Source: Arthrobacter sp. MYb23 (GTDB lineage: Bacteria > Actinomycetota > Actinomycetes > Actinomycetales > Micrococcaceae). From it: DNA of 64,000 bases. Location of the stretch: assembly GCF_002979775.1 (NCBI RefSeq), contig NZ_PCPR01000001.1, forward strand, positions 434,001-498,000. Reading direction: 5' to 3'. Both the position numbers and the translations under genes were made by a program. Shown in pieces: positions 8,109-16,577 of this stretch. The stretch's first letter is position 1, and each line of letters opens with the position of its first letter. The notes beneath the pieces were generated by a model. It was not told the origin of the DNA. It did not search any database and saw only the letters and a list, made by a program, of their open reading frames with translations.

Positions 8109-8145
8109 GCGCCGTCCACCACTGAGATCGTGAGAAAATGCCAGC

Positions 8146-8748
8146 ATGCCTACTGAGACCACCACCAAGCGCGGACGGCCCGGTTATGACCAGCAGTCGG
8201 TGCTCCGCATCGCCGTCGACGTCTTCAACCGCCACGGGTACGATGCAACGTCCATGGGCATCCTGGCCGAGAACCTCGGGATCTCGAAGTCAGCCATTTA
8301 CCACCATGTGCCGTCCAAGGGCGATCTGCTGAAGCTCGCCCTGGACCACGCGTTGGGTGGCCTTGAGGCCATCCTCGAGGAGCCCGCGGCTACGTCCGGA
8401 CCCGCCGACGCGCGGCTTGAGTTCGTGCTGAGGCAGACCATTGCGGTGCTGGTGGACCGGCTGCCGTTCGTGACCCTGCTCCTGCGTTTGAGGGGCAATA
8501 CGGAGATCGAGCGCGATGCTCTGGAACGTCGGCGCGCCTTCGACCACAAGGTGGCCGAGCTGATTGCCGCTGCCCGGGAAGACGGGTCCCTGCGCCAGGA
8601 CATCGATCCTCGCACCGTCACCCGTCTGCTGTTCGGCACCATCAACTCGATTGTGGAGTGGTACAAACCAGGCGGCTCACTGTCCCCGGAGAAGCTCGCC
8701 GACGACGTCATCACCATGGCCTTCGACGGCCTCCACACGGCCGCCTGA
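8146..8748 (+). CDS. paaR: TetR family regulator of the paa cluster (PaaR-like)
   Basis: 200 residues. N-terminal HTH: RIAVDVFNRHGYDATSMGILAENLGISKSAIYHHVPSKGDLL, a canonical TetR helix-turn-helix; the C-terminal ligand domain contains LVDRLPFVTLLLRLRGNTEIE and INSIVEWYKPGG. Position after paaK and presence of shared palindromes before paaI, paaZ and the thiolase gene support a repressor role relieved by phenylacetyl-CoA or a related ester, as known for actinobacterial PaaR proteins. No palindrome was found immediately before this gene; it is probably read with paaIK. Confidence 0.8.
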   Translation: MPTETTTKRGRPGYDQQSVLRIAVDVFNRHGYDATSMGILAENLGISKSAIYHHVPSKGDLLKLALDHALGGLEAILEEPAATSGPADARLEFVLRQTIAVLVDRLPFVTLLLRLRGNTEIERDALERRRAFDHKVAELIAAAREDGSLRQDIDPRTVTRLLFGTINSIVEWYKPGGSLSPEKLADDVITMAFDGLHTAA

Positions 8749-8751
8749 CCC

Positions 8752-8775
8752 TCTCTCACCTCCCTAGGGCTTGAG
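8752..8775 (-). repeat. Partial 32-bp family repeat, inverted copy
   Basis: CTCTCTCACCTCCCTAGGGC followed by TTGAG is the reverse complement of the GTGAGAGAG...CAAGCCCGTGGGAC unit found at 8937-9011. It starts 4 nt after the TetR stop codon. Confidence 0.55.
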
Positions 8776-8892
8776 CGGAACCATTCCCATCTCCCCACGG
8801 TGACGTGGGGCGGCAACGTGAGGTACCGCCGTCGAGCGGGCCCTTTGTAAACGTCCCCTCAACGGTTGATGCAGGCATGTATTCCCGCACAA

Positions 8893-8933
8893 GACGAAAC
8901 GCCTTCCCACATACTGTGGAAAGGCGTTTCGTC
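8893..8933. terminator. Bidirectional terminator between paaR and paaZ
   Basis: A 19-bp stem with one mismatch: GACGAAACGCCTTCCCACA, a 3-nt loop, then TGTGGAAAGGCGTTTCGTC. It separates two convergent genes. The rest of 8776-9011 holds a CCCCACG-GTGA-CGTGGGG hairpin near 8795-8812 and repeat units. Confidence 0.75.
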
Positions 8934-8936
8934 GTA

Positions 8937-9011
8937 GTGAGAGAGGATCGCGTTCAAACCCGAGGGATGTGAGAGAGCGAATCGCTCAAGCCCGTGGGAC
9001 GTGAGAGAGGG
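8937..9011 (+). repeat. 32-bp tandem repeat array A
   Basis: Two full units of exactly 32 bp (8937-8968, 8969-9000) and a partial third, each starting GTGAGAGAG and ending CCCGnGGGAn. The array abuts the paaZ stop codon. Same period and related sequence as arrays at 53997-54144 and 55166-55245. Confidence 0.75.
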
Positions 9012-11111
9012 TTACTTCTCCACGAGGGTCAGGACGTCGTAGGTAGCCACGATTTCGTCGTTCTGGTTGGTCAGCACGGCGTCCCAGGCCACCTCGCCGT
9101 ATTCGTCAGTCTCACGCGGCGTGATCTTCTTGGCTGTCAGCGTGACCCGGATGGAATCTCCGGCCGCAACAGGGGTGATGAAGCGCAGGTTCTCCAAGCC
9201 GTAGTTGGCCAGCACGGGGCCCGGTGCGGGCTCCACAAAGAGTCCGGCAGCCCAGCTCAGCAGCAGGTAGCCGTGGGCCACGATGCCGGGGAAGAACGGG
9301 TTGGCTTCGGCAGCTTCCTGGTTAGTGTGGGCGTAGAACGTGTCTCCGGTGGAGTTCGCGAAAGCGGTGATGTCCTCAAGCTTGACCTCGCGGAGTTCCG
9401 AACGCACGGCATCACCGATCCGCAACGTGGACAAGTGCTTCCGGAAGGGGTGCTCGCCCTCGGTCTCCACGGTGAAGTTTCTGTCCGCACCGGTGTGCCA
9501 AAGACCAGTAACGGCGGTCAGCATGTTCGGCGAACCTTGGATTGCTGTGCGCTGCATGTGGTGCATGACCGAGCGGATACCGCCCAATTCCTCACCGCCG
9601 CCTGCACGGCCGGGACCGCCGTGAACCAGGTGCGGGACCGGGGAGCCGTGGCCTGTGGAGGAGCGGGCGTCTTCACGGTTCAGCATGTGGACGCGCCCGT
9701 GGTGAGCAGCGATGCCGAGCACCAGCTCCTGTGCAACAGCAGGATCGTTGGTGCAGACTGATGCCACCAACGAGCCAGAGCCACGGGCCGCCAAGCGGAT
9801 GGCATCGGACAGGTCCGAGTACCCGATCACTGAGGAAACCGGCCCGAACGCCTCCAGCGAGTGAACTTCTTCGGCTTCGGCGTCTGCCCAGCTCAGGAGG
9901 ACCGGGGACATGAACGCGCCGTCTTCCACTACGCCCACGGCGCCGCCAACGGAGGTGACCGACGGCGTGTCGAGAGATCCGTACGCAAGCTCACCGCCGG
10001 CGTCGAGCATGGATTGAACGGCGGCGCGTACATCCGCGAGCTGTTCCAGCGATGCCAGGGCGCCCATGGTGACGCCCTCGGCCCGGGGATCGCCGACCAC
10101 GACGCGCTCGTTGATGCGGGTGCCGACGGCGGCGGCAACCTCGGAGGTCAGCGACTGCGGGACGATGACGCGGCGGATGGCCGTGCACTTCTGTCCGGCT
10201 TTGACGGTCATCTCGGTGACTACCGCCTTGATGAAGGCGTCAAACTCGGGGGTGCCCGGAACGGCGTCGGGTCCGAGGATTGCAGCGTTGAGGGAGTCGG
10301 TTTCGGAGGTAAAACGGACGCCGCCCTGGACCACGTTCTGGTGGCCCTTCAGGGAGTTGGCAGTGGATGCCGACCCCGTAAACGACACGAGGTCGCGGTA
10401 ATCAAGCTCATCCAGGATGGTGCGGGCGGAGCCGGAAATCAGCTGGAGCGAGCCAGCGGGCAGAATGCCCGACTCGACGATTGCCTTCACCGCTGCGGCC
10501 GCAACGTAACCTGTGGGCGTCGCGGGCTTCACAATGGTGGGGACGCCGGCCAGGAACGCGGGAGCGAACTTCTCCAGCATGCCCCAGACCGGGAAGTTGA
10601 ACGCGTTGATCTGGACCGCGACGCCGGGTATGCGGGTGTAGATGTGCTCAGCTACGAACGATCCATCCTTGGACAGCGTTTCCATGGGACCGTCCACCAC
10701 AACCTGCGAGTTGGGCAGTTCACGGCGGCCTTTGGAGCCGAACGTGAAGAGCACGCCGATGCCGCCGTCGATGTCGATCATGTTGTCGATCTTGGTGGCG
10801 CCGCTCTGCGATGAGGACTCGTAGAGCTCGTTGCGACGCCCGTTGAGGTACATGGCCAGCTCTTTGAGCTTGAGCGCGCGCTGGTGGAACGTCAGCTTCC
10901 CAAGTTCCGTTTGGCCGGTGGTGCGCCCGAAGTCCACGACGGCGGCAAGGTCCAGGCCGTCGGTGCTGACGTTGGCCAGAATTTCTCCGGTGCTCGCATC
11001 ACGGACCGGGACTTTCCTCGCGTCGGCTGCCGGCGTCCACCAGGCATCCTGGACGTAGCTGGGAACGGTTGCAACGGCTGTGGTTTCCGGGGCGACTGCT
11101 GTAGTGGTCAT
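9012..11111 (-). CDS. paaZ: Bifunctional oxepin-CoA hydrolase / 3-oxo-5,6-dehydrosuberyl-CoA semialdehyde dehydrogenase
   Basis: 699 residues. N-terminal aldehyde dehydrogenase domain: INAFNFPVWGMLEKFAPAFLAG, FTGSAST, FTSETDSLNA with the general-base Glu near 270, and AGQKCTAIRR with catalytic Cys309. C-terminal MaoC-like hydratase domain (about 545-699): FYAHTNQEAAEANPFFPGIVAHGYLLLSW. PaaZ opens the oxepin ring and oxidises the resulting aldehyde. The ATG at 11111 has GGAAGGA about 10 nt upstream. A PaaR-type palindrome lies 63 nt upstream. Transcribed alone, convergent with paaIKR. Confidence 0.93.
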   Translation of the reverse strand: MTTTAVAPETTAVATVPSYVQDAWWTPAADARKVPVRDASTGEILANVSTDGLDLAAVVDFGRTTGQTELGKLTFHQRALKLKELAMYLNGRRNELYESSSQSGATKIDNMIDIDGGIGVLFTFGSKGRRELPNSQVVVDGPMETLSKDGSFVAEHIYTRIPGVAVQINAFNFPVWGMLEKFAPAFLAGVPTIVKPATPTGYVAAAAVKAIVESGILPAGSLQLISGSARTILDELDYRDLVSFTGSASTANSLKGHQNVVQGGVRFTSETDSLNAAILGPDAVPGTPEFDAFIKAVVTEMTVKAGQKCTAIRRVIVPQSLTSEVAAAVGTRINERVVVGDPRAEGVTMGALASLEQLADVRAAVQSMLDAGGELAYGSLDTPSVTSVGGAVGVVEDGAFMSPVLLSWADAEAEEVHSLEAFGPVSSVIGYSDLSDAIRLAARGSGSLVASVCTNDPAVAQELVLGIAAHHGRVHMLNREDARSSTGHGSPVPHLVHGGPGRAGGGEELGGIRSVMHHMQRTAIQGSPNMLTAVTGLWHTGADRNFTVETEGEHPFRKHLSTLRIGDAVRSELREVKLEDITAFANSTGDTFYAHTNQEAAEANPFFPGIVAHGYLLLSWAAGLFVEPAPGPVLANYGLENLRFITPVAAGDSIRVTLTAKKITPRETDEYGEVAWDAVLTNQNDEIVATYDVLTLVEK

Positions 11112-11173
11112 CGTCGACGGGTCCTTCCAAGGCACGTGAAATCGGCACGGTCCCTGCTGACTGGAGCCAACAT

Positions 11174-11193
11174 TACTGACCGGCCGTTCGGTA
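11174..11193. promoter_or_regulatory. Candidate PaaR operator ahead of paaZ
   Basis: TACTGACCGGCCGTTCGGTA, a 20-bp palindrome matching its reverse complement at 16 of 20 positions, with an ACCGNNCGNNCGGT core. From memory this closely resembles the operator described for Corynebacterium PaaR. Confidence 0.6.
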
Positions 11194-11245
11194 ATATATA
11201 CAGGGTACATGAATGCCCTGCGGAGTACAGCAGGAATTTTCGGCT

Positions 11246-11968
11246 TCAGTCCGCGTTACACGCGCCAAGCTTGGCCTGCACGGCGGCCAGCTCCGAATCC
11301 GAGACGCCGTTGGCCGCCAGGAACCCGGCCGCGTCCAGTGACACGAGGAAGGCCTGCAGGCTCTCCCTCCGCGTCTTCAGCATCGCCTCGAGCTCGTCGT
11401 CGGACAGGTAGGGATCGTGGGCGTGCGGCGCCCCATGGGTACGATGCCGCTCATTGATCCCCCGCGCAGCCAGTTCATATCCGTGCACGATCTCCTCATC
11501 GCCGGCACCAGCCAATCGCTGCAGCATCACCGCGATGACCCCACTGCGGTCCCTGCCCGCGGAGCAATGAACCACCACTTTGCCCGGTGACGCAGCGATG
11601 GCCTTGAAGACGGCCGCGATCTTCTCAGCGAACAGCTCAAGGTAGTCCCCATACTGGGCGGGATCCTTGAGGTACGGGCCGAAAAGCTTGCTGAAATCAC
11701 CATGGTCAGGATCTTCCGTTGGGCAATGTACGACGTCGATGCGTGCCTTCGCCTCGTCCGGCACCTCAGGATCGGTGTCGCGTTGCCGCCGCTCGCGCGA
11801 GGCGCGGAGATCGATCACGGTGCGGACGCCGTCGTCGTACATTTGCTGCCACCCGGCTTCGGTAACCCATTCGTGGCGACCCATGCGGTAAACATCCCCG
11901 GCGATTCGCCACGCGTTGACGGCGCCGTCCCAGCGGACGCCCCGGTGAGTTGAAGAAGTCCCGTCCAT
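11246..11968 (-). CDS. Tyrosine/dual-specificity-type protein phosphatase
   Basis: 240 residues with the Cys-based phosphatase P-loop VVVHCSAGRDRSGVIAVMLQ (CX5R) and an upstream general-acid-like PTEDPDHGD loop. The N terminus (AWRIAGDVYRMGRHEW) and the later helices match the bacterial MptpB-like group of atypical phosphatases acting on phosphotyrosine, phosphoserine or phosphoinositides. No signal peptide. It sits alone between paaZ and an acetyltransferase gene, with no paa role evident. The Shine-Dalgarno before ATG 11968 is weak. Confidence 0.82.
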   Translation of the reverse strand: MDGTSSTHRGVRWDGAVNAWRIAGDVYRMGRHEWVTEAGWQQMYDDGVRTVIDLRASRERRQRDTDPEVPDEAKARIDVVHCPTEDPDHGDFSKLFGPYLKDPAQYGDYLELFAEKIAAVFKAIAASPGKVVVHCSAGRDRSGVIAVMLQRLAGAGDEEIVHGYELAARGINERHRTHGAPHAHDPYLSDDELEAMLKTRRESLQAFLVSLDAAGFLAANGVSDSELAAVQAKLGACNAD

Positions 11969-12002
11969 AGGAGCCAGCTAAGCACATTCCCACCAACCCC
12001 GC

Positions 12003-12059
12003 CGAGGGGTTAGATCTCGAGGCTATGGCGGGTCTTTACAGCCGAGAGCTAGCCCCTCG
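12003..12059. terminator. Inverted repeat, possible terminator
   Basis: CGAGGGGTTAG (12003-12013) pairs with CTAGCCCCTCG (12049-12059), one G-T wobble, between two reverse-strand genes. The loop is long and there is no clear T tract. Confidence 0.35.
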
Positions 12060-12076
12060 ATTGGGGGCGAGGCGGG

Positions 12077-12673
12077 CTATGCGCCGTAGTTGGCCAGCCG
12101 GAATTCCAAACCGTTGCGGACGGCCGGCCATTCGTGCTCCAGGATGGAGAACACCACGGTGTCGCGGAGGGCGCCGTCCAGGCTGCGGGAATGGCTTCGC
12201 AGGACGCCGTCCTGTTTGGCGCCGAGCCTGTCGATCGCCTCACGGGACTGCTGGTTCATCCAGTGCGTGCGGAATTCCACGGCGGGGCAGCCCAGGGTTT
12301 CGAAGGCGTGACGCAGGAGCAGCAGCTTCGAATCCGGGTTGGTCCCCGTGCCGTGCGCCGACGCAGCATTCCACGTGGATCCGATCTCCAAGCGAGGCGT
12401 CTGGTGATCGATGTTCATATACGTGGTCATGCCAATGAGCTTGCCGGTGACGTTGGAGCGCGTCGCAAAGGGCAACATGGACCCTGCTGACTGCAGGCCC
12501 AGACGACGATCTATCTCAGCGGCCATTCCCTCAGGCGTGGGGACGGACGTGTACCAAAGCTTCCAGAGATCGCCGTCGCGGGCTGCATCAACCAAGCCGT
12601 CATGGTGTTCCTGGCTCAACGGTTCCAGGGTTACGAACTGGCCGGTCAGGGTGATGGGTTCAATAGAAGTCAC
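12077..12673 (-). CDS. GNAT family N-acetyltransferase
   Basis: 198 residues opening PITLTGQFVTLEPLSQEHHD, then IGMTTYMNIDHQTPRLEIGSTW and an acetyl-CoA segment with the HGTGTNPDSKLLLLRHAFE pattern, ending NQQSREAIDRLGAKQDGVLRSH. This is the RimJ/RimL-like group often annotated as ribosomal-protein acetyltransferases. The usual RGxGxG/A loop is replaced by HGTGTN, a common variant. The start is GTG 12673; TAGGCT lies exactly 6 nt upstream with no Shine-Dalgarno, so a leaderless message is likely. It lies 26 nt downstream of paaH but appears to have its own promoter. Confidence 0.82.
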   Translation of the reverse strand: MTSIEPITLTGQFVTLEPLSQEHHDGLVDAARDGDLWKLWYTSVPTPEGMAAEIDRRLGLQSAGSMLPFATRSNVTGKLIGMTTYMNIDHQTPRLEIGSTWNAASAHGTGTNPDSKLLLLRHAFETLGCPAVEFRTHWMNQQSREAIDRLGAKQDGVLRSHSRSLDGALRDTVVFSILEHEWPAVRNGLEFRLANYGA

Positions 12674-12679
12674 CCGGTT

Positions 12680-12685
12680 AGCCTA
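12680..12685 (-). promoter_or_regulatory. -10 box of leaderless GNAT transcript
   Basis: TAGGCT on the reverse strand, exactly 6 nt before the GTG at 12673. Confidence 0.5.
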
Positions 12686-12699
12686 ACCGGCACCGGGCA

Positions 12700-13563
12700 T
12701 TAGTCGTTCCAGTCGAAAAAACCCTTGCCCGTCTTCCGGCCGAGCTCCCCGCGGGCCACTTTGTCCCGCAGGATCTGCGGCGGAGCGAAACGGTCCCCCA
12801 GCGTGGAATGCAGGTACTCAGCAATGCCCAGCCGGACGTCCAGACCAACAATATCCGTGGTCTTCAGCGGGCCGGTGGGGTGCTTGTATCCCAGAACCAT
12901 GGCGGCATCGATGTCCTCCGCCGATGCCACGCCTTCCTCCACCATGCGCATCGCCTCAAGGGCGATTGCAACACCAAGCCTTGAGGACGCGAAGCCGGGA
13001 GCGTCATTGACGACGACGGCGGTCTTGCCGAGTGCCTCAGTCCAGCTTTTCGCCGCTTCAGCGAGTTCGGGAGACGTTTCCTTGGCCAGCACCACCTCAA
13101 TGAGGGTGGACGCAGGCACCGGGTTGAAGAAGTGCAGGCCCACGAAATTGGCCGGACGGCGAAGGTGGTTGGCCAGTCCGGTCACGGACAACGAGGACGT
13201 ATTCGAGGCCAGGTAAGCATCCGCGGACAGGTGGTCCTCCACAGCCTTCAGGGCGGTGACCTTGAGATCGTAATCCTCTGGCACAGCTTCCACCACGAGC
13301 CCGCAGTGGATGAACGATTCGTAGTCCGTGGACGTGCTGAAGCGGGACATCACCTCTTCGGGGGTTTCGTTCAGGGTGCCGCGGGCAGCGGACTTGGTGA
13401 CGGCCTCGGCAACGCGACCTTGCGCCCCCGCTGCTGCCTCGTGGTCGCGTTCCACCACGATCACCGTGGCGCCCTTGGTAAGGAAGGCGTGCGCAATGCC
13501 GGCACCCATCCGGCCACCGCCAAGGACTCCAACAACGTGCGGGATCGCGGGAGCTTCTGTCAT
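12700..13563 (-). CDS. paaH: 3-hydroxyacyl-CoA dehydrogenase (PaaH-like)
   Basis: 287 residues. NAD-binding glycine loop VGVLGGGRMGAGIAHAFL at the N terminus, SNTSSLSVTGLA, the catalytic-His segment FVGLHFFNPVP, and a C-terminal domain with GFASSRLGVAIALEAMRMVEEG and GYKHPTGPLKTTDIVGLDV. It oxidises a 3-hydroxyacyl-CoA, here most likely 3-hydroxyadipyl-CoA in the lower phenylacetate pathway. The start overlaps the preceding hydratase stop as ATGA, and it is the third gene of the thiolase-hydratase-dehydrogenase operon. A generic 3-hydroxybutyryl-CoA dehydrogenase is the alternative. Confidence 0.88.
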   Translation of the reverse strand: MTEAPAIPHVVGVLGGGRMGAGIAHAFLTKGATVIVVERDHEAAAGAQGRVAEAVTKSAARGTLNETPEEVMSRFSTSTDYESFIHCGLVVEAVPEDYDLKVTALKAVEDHLSADAYLASNTSSLSVTGLANHLRRPANFVGLHFFNPVPASTLIEVVLAKETSPELAEAAKSWTEALGKTAVVVNDAPGFASSRLGVAIALEAMRMVEEGVASAEDIDAAMVLGYKHPTGPLKTTDIVGLDVRLGIAEYLHSTLGDRFAPPQILRDKVARGELGRKTGKGFFDWND

Positions 13564-14390
13564 TTCTGGGTCCTGTCTTGCGAGTCTGCAGTTGTTGATG
13601 AGGCCGCGGTGGGCGCGGCTGTGTCTTGCGAGGCTTTGGCCGATTTCTTGTCCAGGAACGCCTGCATGCGATCAAACTTGGCTTGGGATTCGAAGAGGAT
13701 TCCCTGCGCGAGGGTGTCGATCAGCGGGTGGGCCTCAGCCGGAGCATGGAACACGGATTTGGTGATCCGCACGGCCAGAGGGTCCTGACGCGCAATTCGG
13801 TCCGCCAATTTGTGTGCTGCATCCATCAGTTCGGGGGCCTCGTGGATTTCAGTGATGAGGCTGATGCGCAGGGCTTCCTCGGCACGGAGCACTGCGCCGG
13901 CCAGGAGAATCTCCTTGGCTTTCGGCTCACCCACGAGCTCTTTCAGCCGCCAACTTGCCCCGGCGGCGGCGAGGATTCCCAGCCCGGTCTCGGGGTTGCC
14001 GATCCGGACGCTTGGGGTACCAATACGGAAGTCGGCAGCGTAGGCGAGCTCTGCTCCCCCGCCCAGGCAATACCCATCCAAAGCTGCAATAACCGGCATG
14101 GGCAACTTGGCGATGCGCACAAAGATGGTGGAGTTGATCCCCTGCAAGGCGTCGTCCCGGCGGCGTTCGCGTAGCTGTCCAATGTCCGCACCCGAGGCAA
14201 AAACGCCCTCAGTTCCGGCCATGATCAGCACTTTAGGGTTTCGCTCAAGCTCACCGCAGACCAGGTGGAGCTCATCCACCATCTTCTGGTCGATCGCGTT
14301 ACGGACCTCGGGACGGTTCAGCAAAACAGTGAGGCGGTCCTCGCGTTCCTCGATCAGGAGGGTGGTGAAGTCTTGGGGATTCAGTGCCAT
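13560..14390 (-). CDS. Enoyl-CoA hydratase/isomerase family protein of the paa operon
   Basis: 276 residues. Crotonase fold: LNRPEVRNAIDQKM, the oxyanion-hole segment GTEGVFASGADIGQLRER, CLGGGAELAYAADF with a catalytic Glu, and IGNPETGLGILAAAGASWRL with the second Glu, so a hydratase is plausible. The C terminus carries a 25-residue Ala/Thr/Ser-rich tail (KASQDTAAPTAASSTTADS) not needed for the fold. ATG 14390 overlaps the thiolase TAA by one base. Probably PaaF or PaaG; sequence alone does not decide which. Confidence 0.85.
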   Translation of the reverse strand: MALNPQDFTTLLIEEREDRLTVLLNRPEVRNAIDQKMVDELHLVCGELERNPKVLIMAGTEGVFASGADIGQLRERRRDDALQGINSTIFVRIAKLPMPVIAALDGYCLGGGAELAYAADFRIGTPSVRIGNPETGLGILAAAGASWRLKELVGEPKAKEILLAGAVLRAEEALRISLITEIHEAPELMDAAHKLADRIARQDPLAVRITKSVFHAPAEAHPLIDTLAQGILFESQAKFDRMQAFLDKKSAKASQDTAAPTAASSTTADSQDRTQK

Positions 14391-15616
14391 TACACGCCCT
14401 CCAGCAGCATCGCGGTGCCCTGTCCAACGCCGATGCACATGGTGGCCAATCCAAGCTTTGGTCCGGAGGAGGAGGCGAGTTCGCGTTCCATGCGGCCCAG
14501 CAGCGTGATGGCAATGCGGGAGCCGCTGGAACCGAGCGGGTGCCCCAAACTGATGGCACCGCCGTCGTTGTTGACGATGTCCGGGTTCAGCCCCAGACGC
14601 CGCATGGTGGCAAGTGACTGCGTGGCAAAAGCTTCGTTGAGTTCAACGGCGCCCAGTTGATCTACGGTGAGGCCGGAACGCGCCAAGACCTTTTGTGTGG
14701 CCGGGACGGGGCCGATGCCCATGATTTCGGGTTCACAACCTGCCGACGCGCCGTCGATGATGCGGGCCCGGGGCGTCAGGCCGAACTTCTTGATGGCGGC
14801 TTCGGAAGCGACGATGATGGCGGATGCGCCGTCGTTCAGGGTGGACGAGTTGCCAGCCGTCACCACGGAGCCACCCGGGACGACGGGCCGCAACTTGGCC
14901 AGGACGTCCATGGTGGTGCCTTCGCGGGGTCCTTCATCCGTGTCCACCACGGTCTCCGCCTTCCGGGTCTTCACGGTGACGGGAACAATCTCATCCTTGA
15001 AGCGACCGCCGGCAATGGCGGCCAGCGCGAGTTCGTGGGAGCGGACGGCGAAGGCGTCAGCGTCCTCACGGGAGATGTTGTCCACGCGGCCCACTTCCTC
15101 CGCCGTTTCAGGCATGGAGTAGGTCATCTTGCCGTCGCGGGAGAGCTCACCCTTGGTGAACAGCGGATTGGCGAAGCGCCAGCCGATGGAGGTATCGAAA
15201 ATTTGGCCTGGCTTGGCGAACGCCGTGGTGGGTTTCTCCTGCACCCACGGGGCACGGCTCATGGACTCGACACCGCCAGCTACTACGATGTCCGCCGCTC
15301 CGGACTTGATCATGTGGCTGGCCATGATGATCGCGCTGAGGCCCGAGGCGCACAGGCGGTTCACCGTGATGCCTGGAATGTGGAGGGGAAGTCCTGCAAG
15401 GAGGGTGGCCATGCGGGCCACATTCCGGTTCTCCTCGCCCGCGCCGTTGGCATTGCCGAGGATCACCTCATCAATGGAGTCAGGATCGACGCCGGCACGC
15501 GCCACCGCTTCCCGGACCACCAGCGCTGCGAGATCGTCCGGGCGAACGGAGGACAGTGCCCCACCGTAGCGACCTACAGGCGTTCGTGCGCCGCCAACAA
15601 GAAAAGCCTCGACCAT
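14390..15616 (-). CDS. Acetyl-CoA acyltransferase (beta-ketoadipyl-CoA thiolase type)
   Basis: 408 residues from ATG 15616, with GAAGGA 7 nt upstream. Thiolase landmarks: nucleophile in VNRLCASGLSAIIMASHMI, GGVESMSRAPW, GNSSTLNDGASAIIVAS, NEAFATQSL, GGAISLGHPLGSSGSRI with the catalytic His, and CIGVGQGTAMLLEGV with the second Cys. It cleaves 3-oxoadipyl-CoA and/or 3-oxo-5,6-dehydrosuberyl-CoA (PaaJ/PcaF role). First gene of the operon; a PaaR-like half-palindrome lies 44 nt upstream. Confidence 0.9.
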   Translation of the reverse strand: MVEAFLVGGARTPVGRYGGALSSVRPDDLAALVVREAVARAGVDPDSIDEVILGNANGAGEENRNVARMATLLAGLPLHIPGITVNRLCASGLSAIIMASHMIKSGAADIVVAGGVESMSRAPWVQEKPTTAFAKPGQIFDTSIGWRFANPLFTKGELSRDGKMTYSMPETAEEVGRVDNISREDADAFAVRSHELALAAIAGGRFKDEIVPVTVKTRKAETVVDTDEGPREGTTMDVLAKLRPVVPGGSVVTAGNSSTLNDGASAIIVASEAAIKKFGLTPRARIIDGASAGCEPEIMGIGPVPATQKVLARSGLTVDQLGAVELNEAFATQSLATMRRLGLNPDIVNNDGGAISLGHPLGSSGSRIAITLLGRMERELASSSGPKLGLATMCIGVGQGTAMLLEGV

Positions 15617-15660
15617 GAGAACATCCTTCGCGAAGTGAAAGGGACCGGCCTGGAATAATA

Positions 15661-15680
15661 TACCGACCGTTCGTTCTATA
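15661..15680. promoter_or_regulatory. Candidate PaaR operator ahead of the thiolase operon
   Basis: TACCGACCGTTCGTTCTATA: the left half TACCGA and the central CGnTC match the paaZ site; the right half is degenerate (12 of 20 positions symmetric). Confidence 0.45.
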
Positions 15681-15758
15681 AAGATTACACGGCCCGGGGA
15701 GCCGGTCAACAGTTGAAGTCCTCGGTTACGGATCAGCAGAGACCGGCCCCGGCCCGGA

Positions 15759-16415
15759 TCAGAGCACTCGAATTCCCAAATGCCCGGCCAGCAGCGGTGC
15801 CATGAGGCTCAGCTGATAGTCATCGATCACCACTCCCGCGAGCCCGGCCAATCCGTTGATTCCACGGAACTCCGAGGTCCGCAGGTCCACGTCCTTCAGC
15901 TTGGCACCCGTGACATCCAGCGTGCCGATGGTGCAGTTCTTCAAGGCCAACCGCGTACCCGTGCAGCCGCCAAGATCAAGCTCATTGATGATGCAATCGG
16001 AAATCTGAAGATCCATGAGCTTGGAGCCACGCAGGTTCACGTAGTCCAGCTTGCCGCCGTCGATTCGGACAGAGCGCCAGTTTCCCTCATAGAGTTCGGC
16101 CGACCCCCACCGTGGATTGGTGATCTCCACGTCCTGCCAGGAAGTCCGCGCAGCCATGAAGACCGGGGCATACGGCTCGGAGAAGATGCACTCGCGGAAC
16201 GTTGCCCCCCGCAGCTGAGCCTCATTGAAGGAGACCCCGTTCAGCTCGCATTCAATGAAATCGGCGCCGCTCAGTTCCTCTCCGTCGGCAGAAACACGGG
16301 TGAGCCTGACGCCGTCGTACCGTTCGCCACGCTGGAAGTCCGGGGCGTCGTCGTCGCGCAGTTCATTCAGGCGCACCGGCGAAATCTTGGGCGCGGCAAC
16401 CTTCGCAGCCGCCAT
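15759..16415 (-). CDS. Pentapeptide repeat protein
   Basis: 218 residues from ATG 16415. Imperfect A(D/N)LxX pentapeptide runs through most of the chain: GADFIECELNGVSFNEAQL, GATFRECIF, KLDYVNLRGSKLMDLQI, DLGGCTGTRLALKNC, GAKLKDVDLRTSEFRG, forming a right-handed beta helix. Some family members mimic DNA and protect gyrase; nothing here identifies a target. The start overlaps the stop of a 38-codon ORF (TGATG), so it is translationally coupled. Last gene of the MarR-fadD-DUF2177 operon. Confidence 0.8.
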   Translation of the reverse strand: MAAAKVAAPKISPVRLNELRDDDAPDFQRGERYDGVRLTRVSADGEELSGADFIECELNGVSFNEAQLRGATFRECIFSEPYAPVFMAARTSWQDVEITNPRWGSAELYEGNWRSVRIDGGKLDYVNLRGSKLMDLQISDCIINELDLGGCTGTRLALKNCTIGTLDVTGAKLKDVDLRTSEFRGINGLAGLAGVVIDDYQLSLMAPLLAGHLGIRVL

Positions 16416-16531
16416 CAGAGCGATTCCGCTTTGGCAGCGATCTCGGCGAGGTCCATACTGAGGGCCGTGACGGCCCAATCCTTCTCAGGGCGTGCGTTGA
16501 CGTGATGCGTCAAGGTGGTGGTGTGTTCCAT
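16415..16531 (-). CDS. 38-residue peptide coupled to the pentapeptide repeat gene
   Basis: A short ORF, MEHTTTLTHHVNARPEKDW onward, ending MDLAEIAAKAESL. Its TGA overlaps the pentapeptide-repeat ATG (TGATG), the arrangement of real coupled genes. Charged, no hydrophobic segment, ends in a predicted helix. Shine-Dalgarno is weak. It could be a small partner protein or only a translational coupler. Confidence 0.45.
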   Translation of the reverse strand: MEHTTTLTHHVNARPEKDWAVTALSMDLAEIAAKAESL

Positions 16532-16577
16532 ACATCGAGCCTAGACCCGGGCACTGACAGTCCCAACAACACCAGGC

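Noticed and set aside
9861..10814. 317-residue forward open frame within paaZ
   Set aside because: Antisense to the aldehyde dehydrogenase domain whose motifs are all intact.
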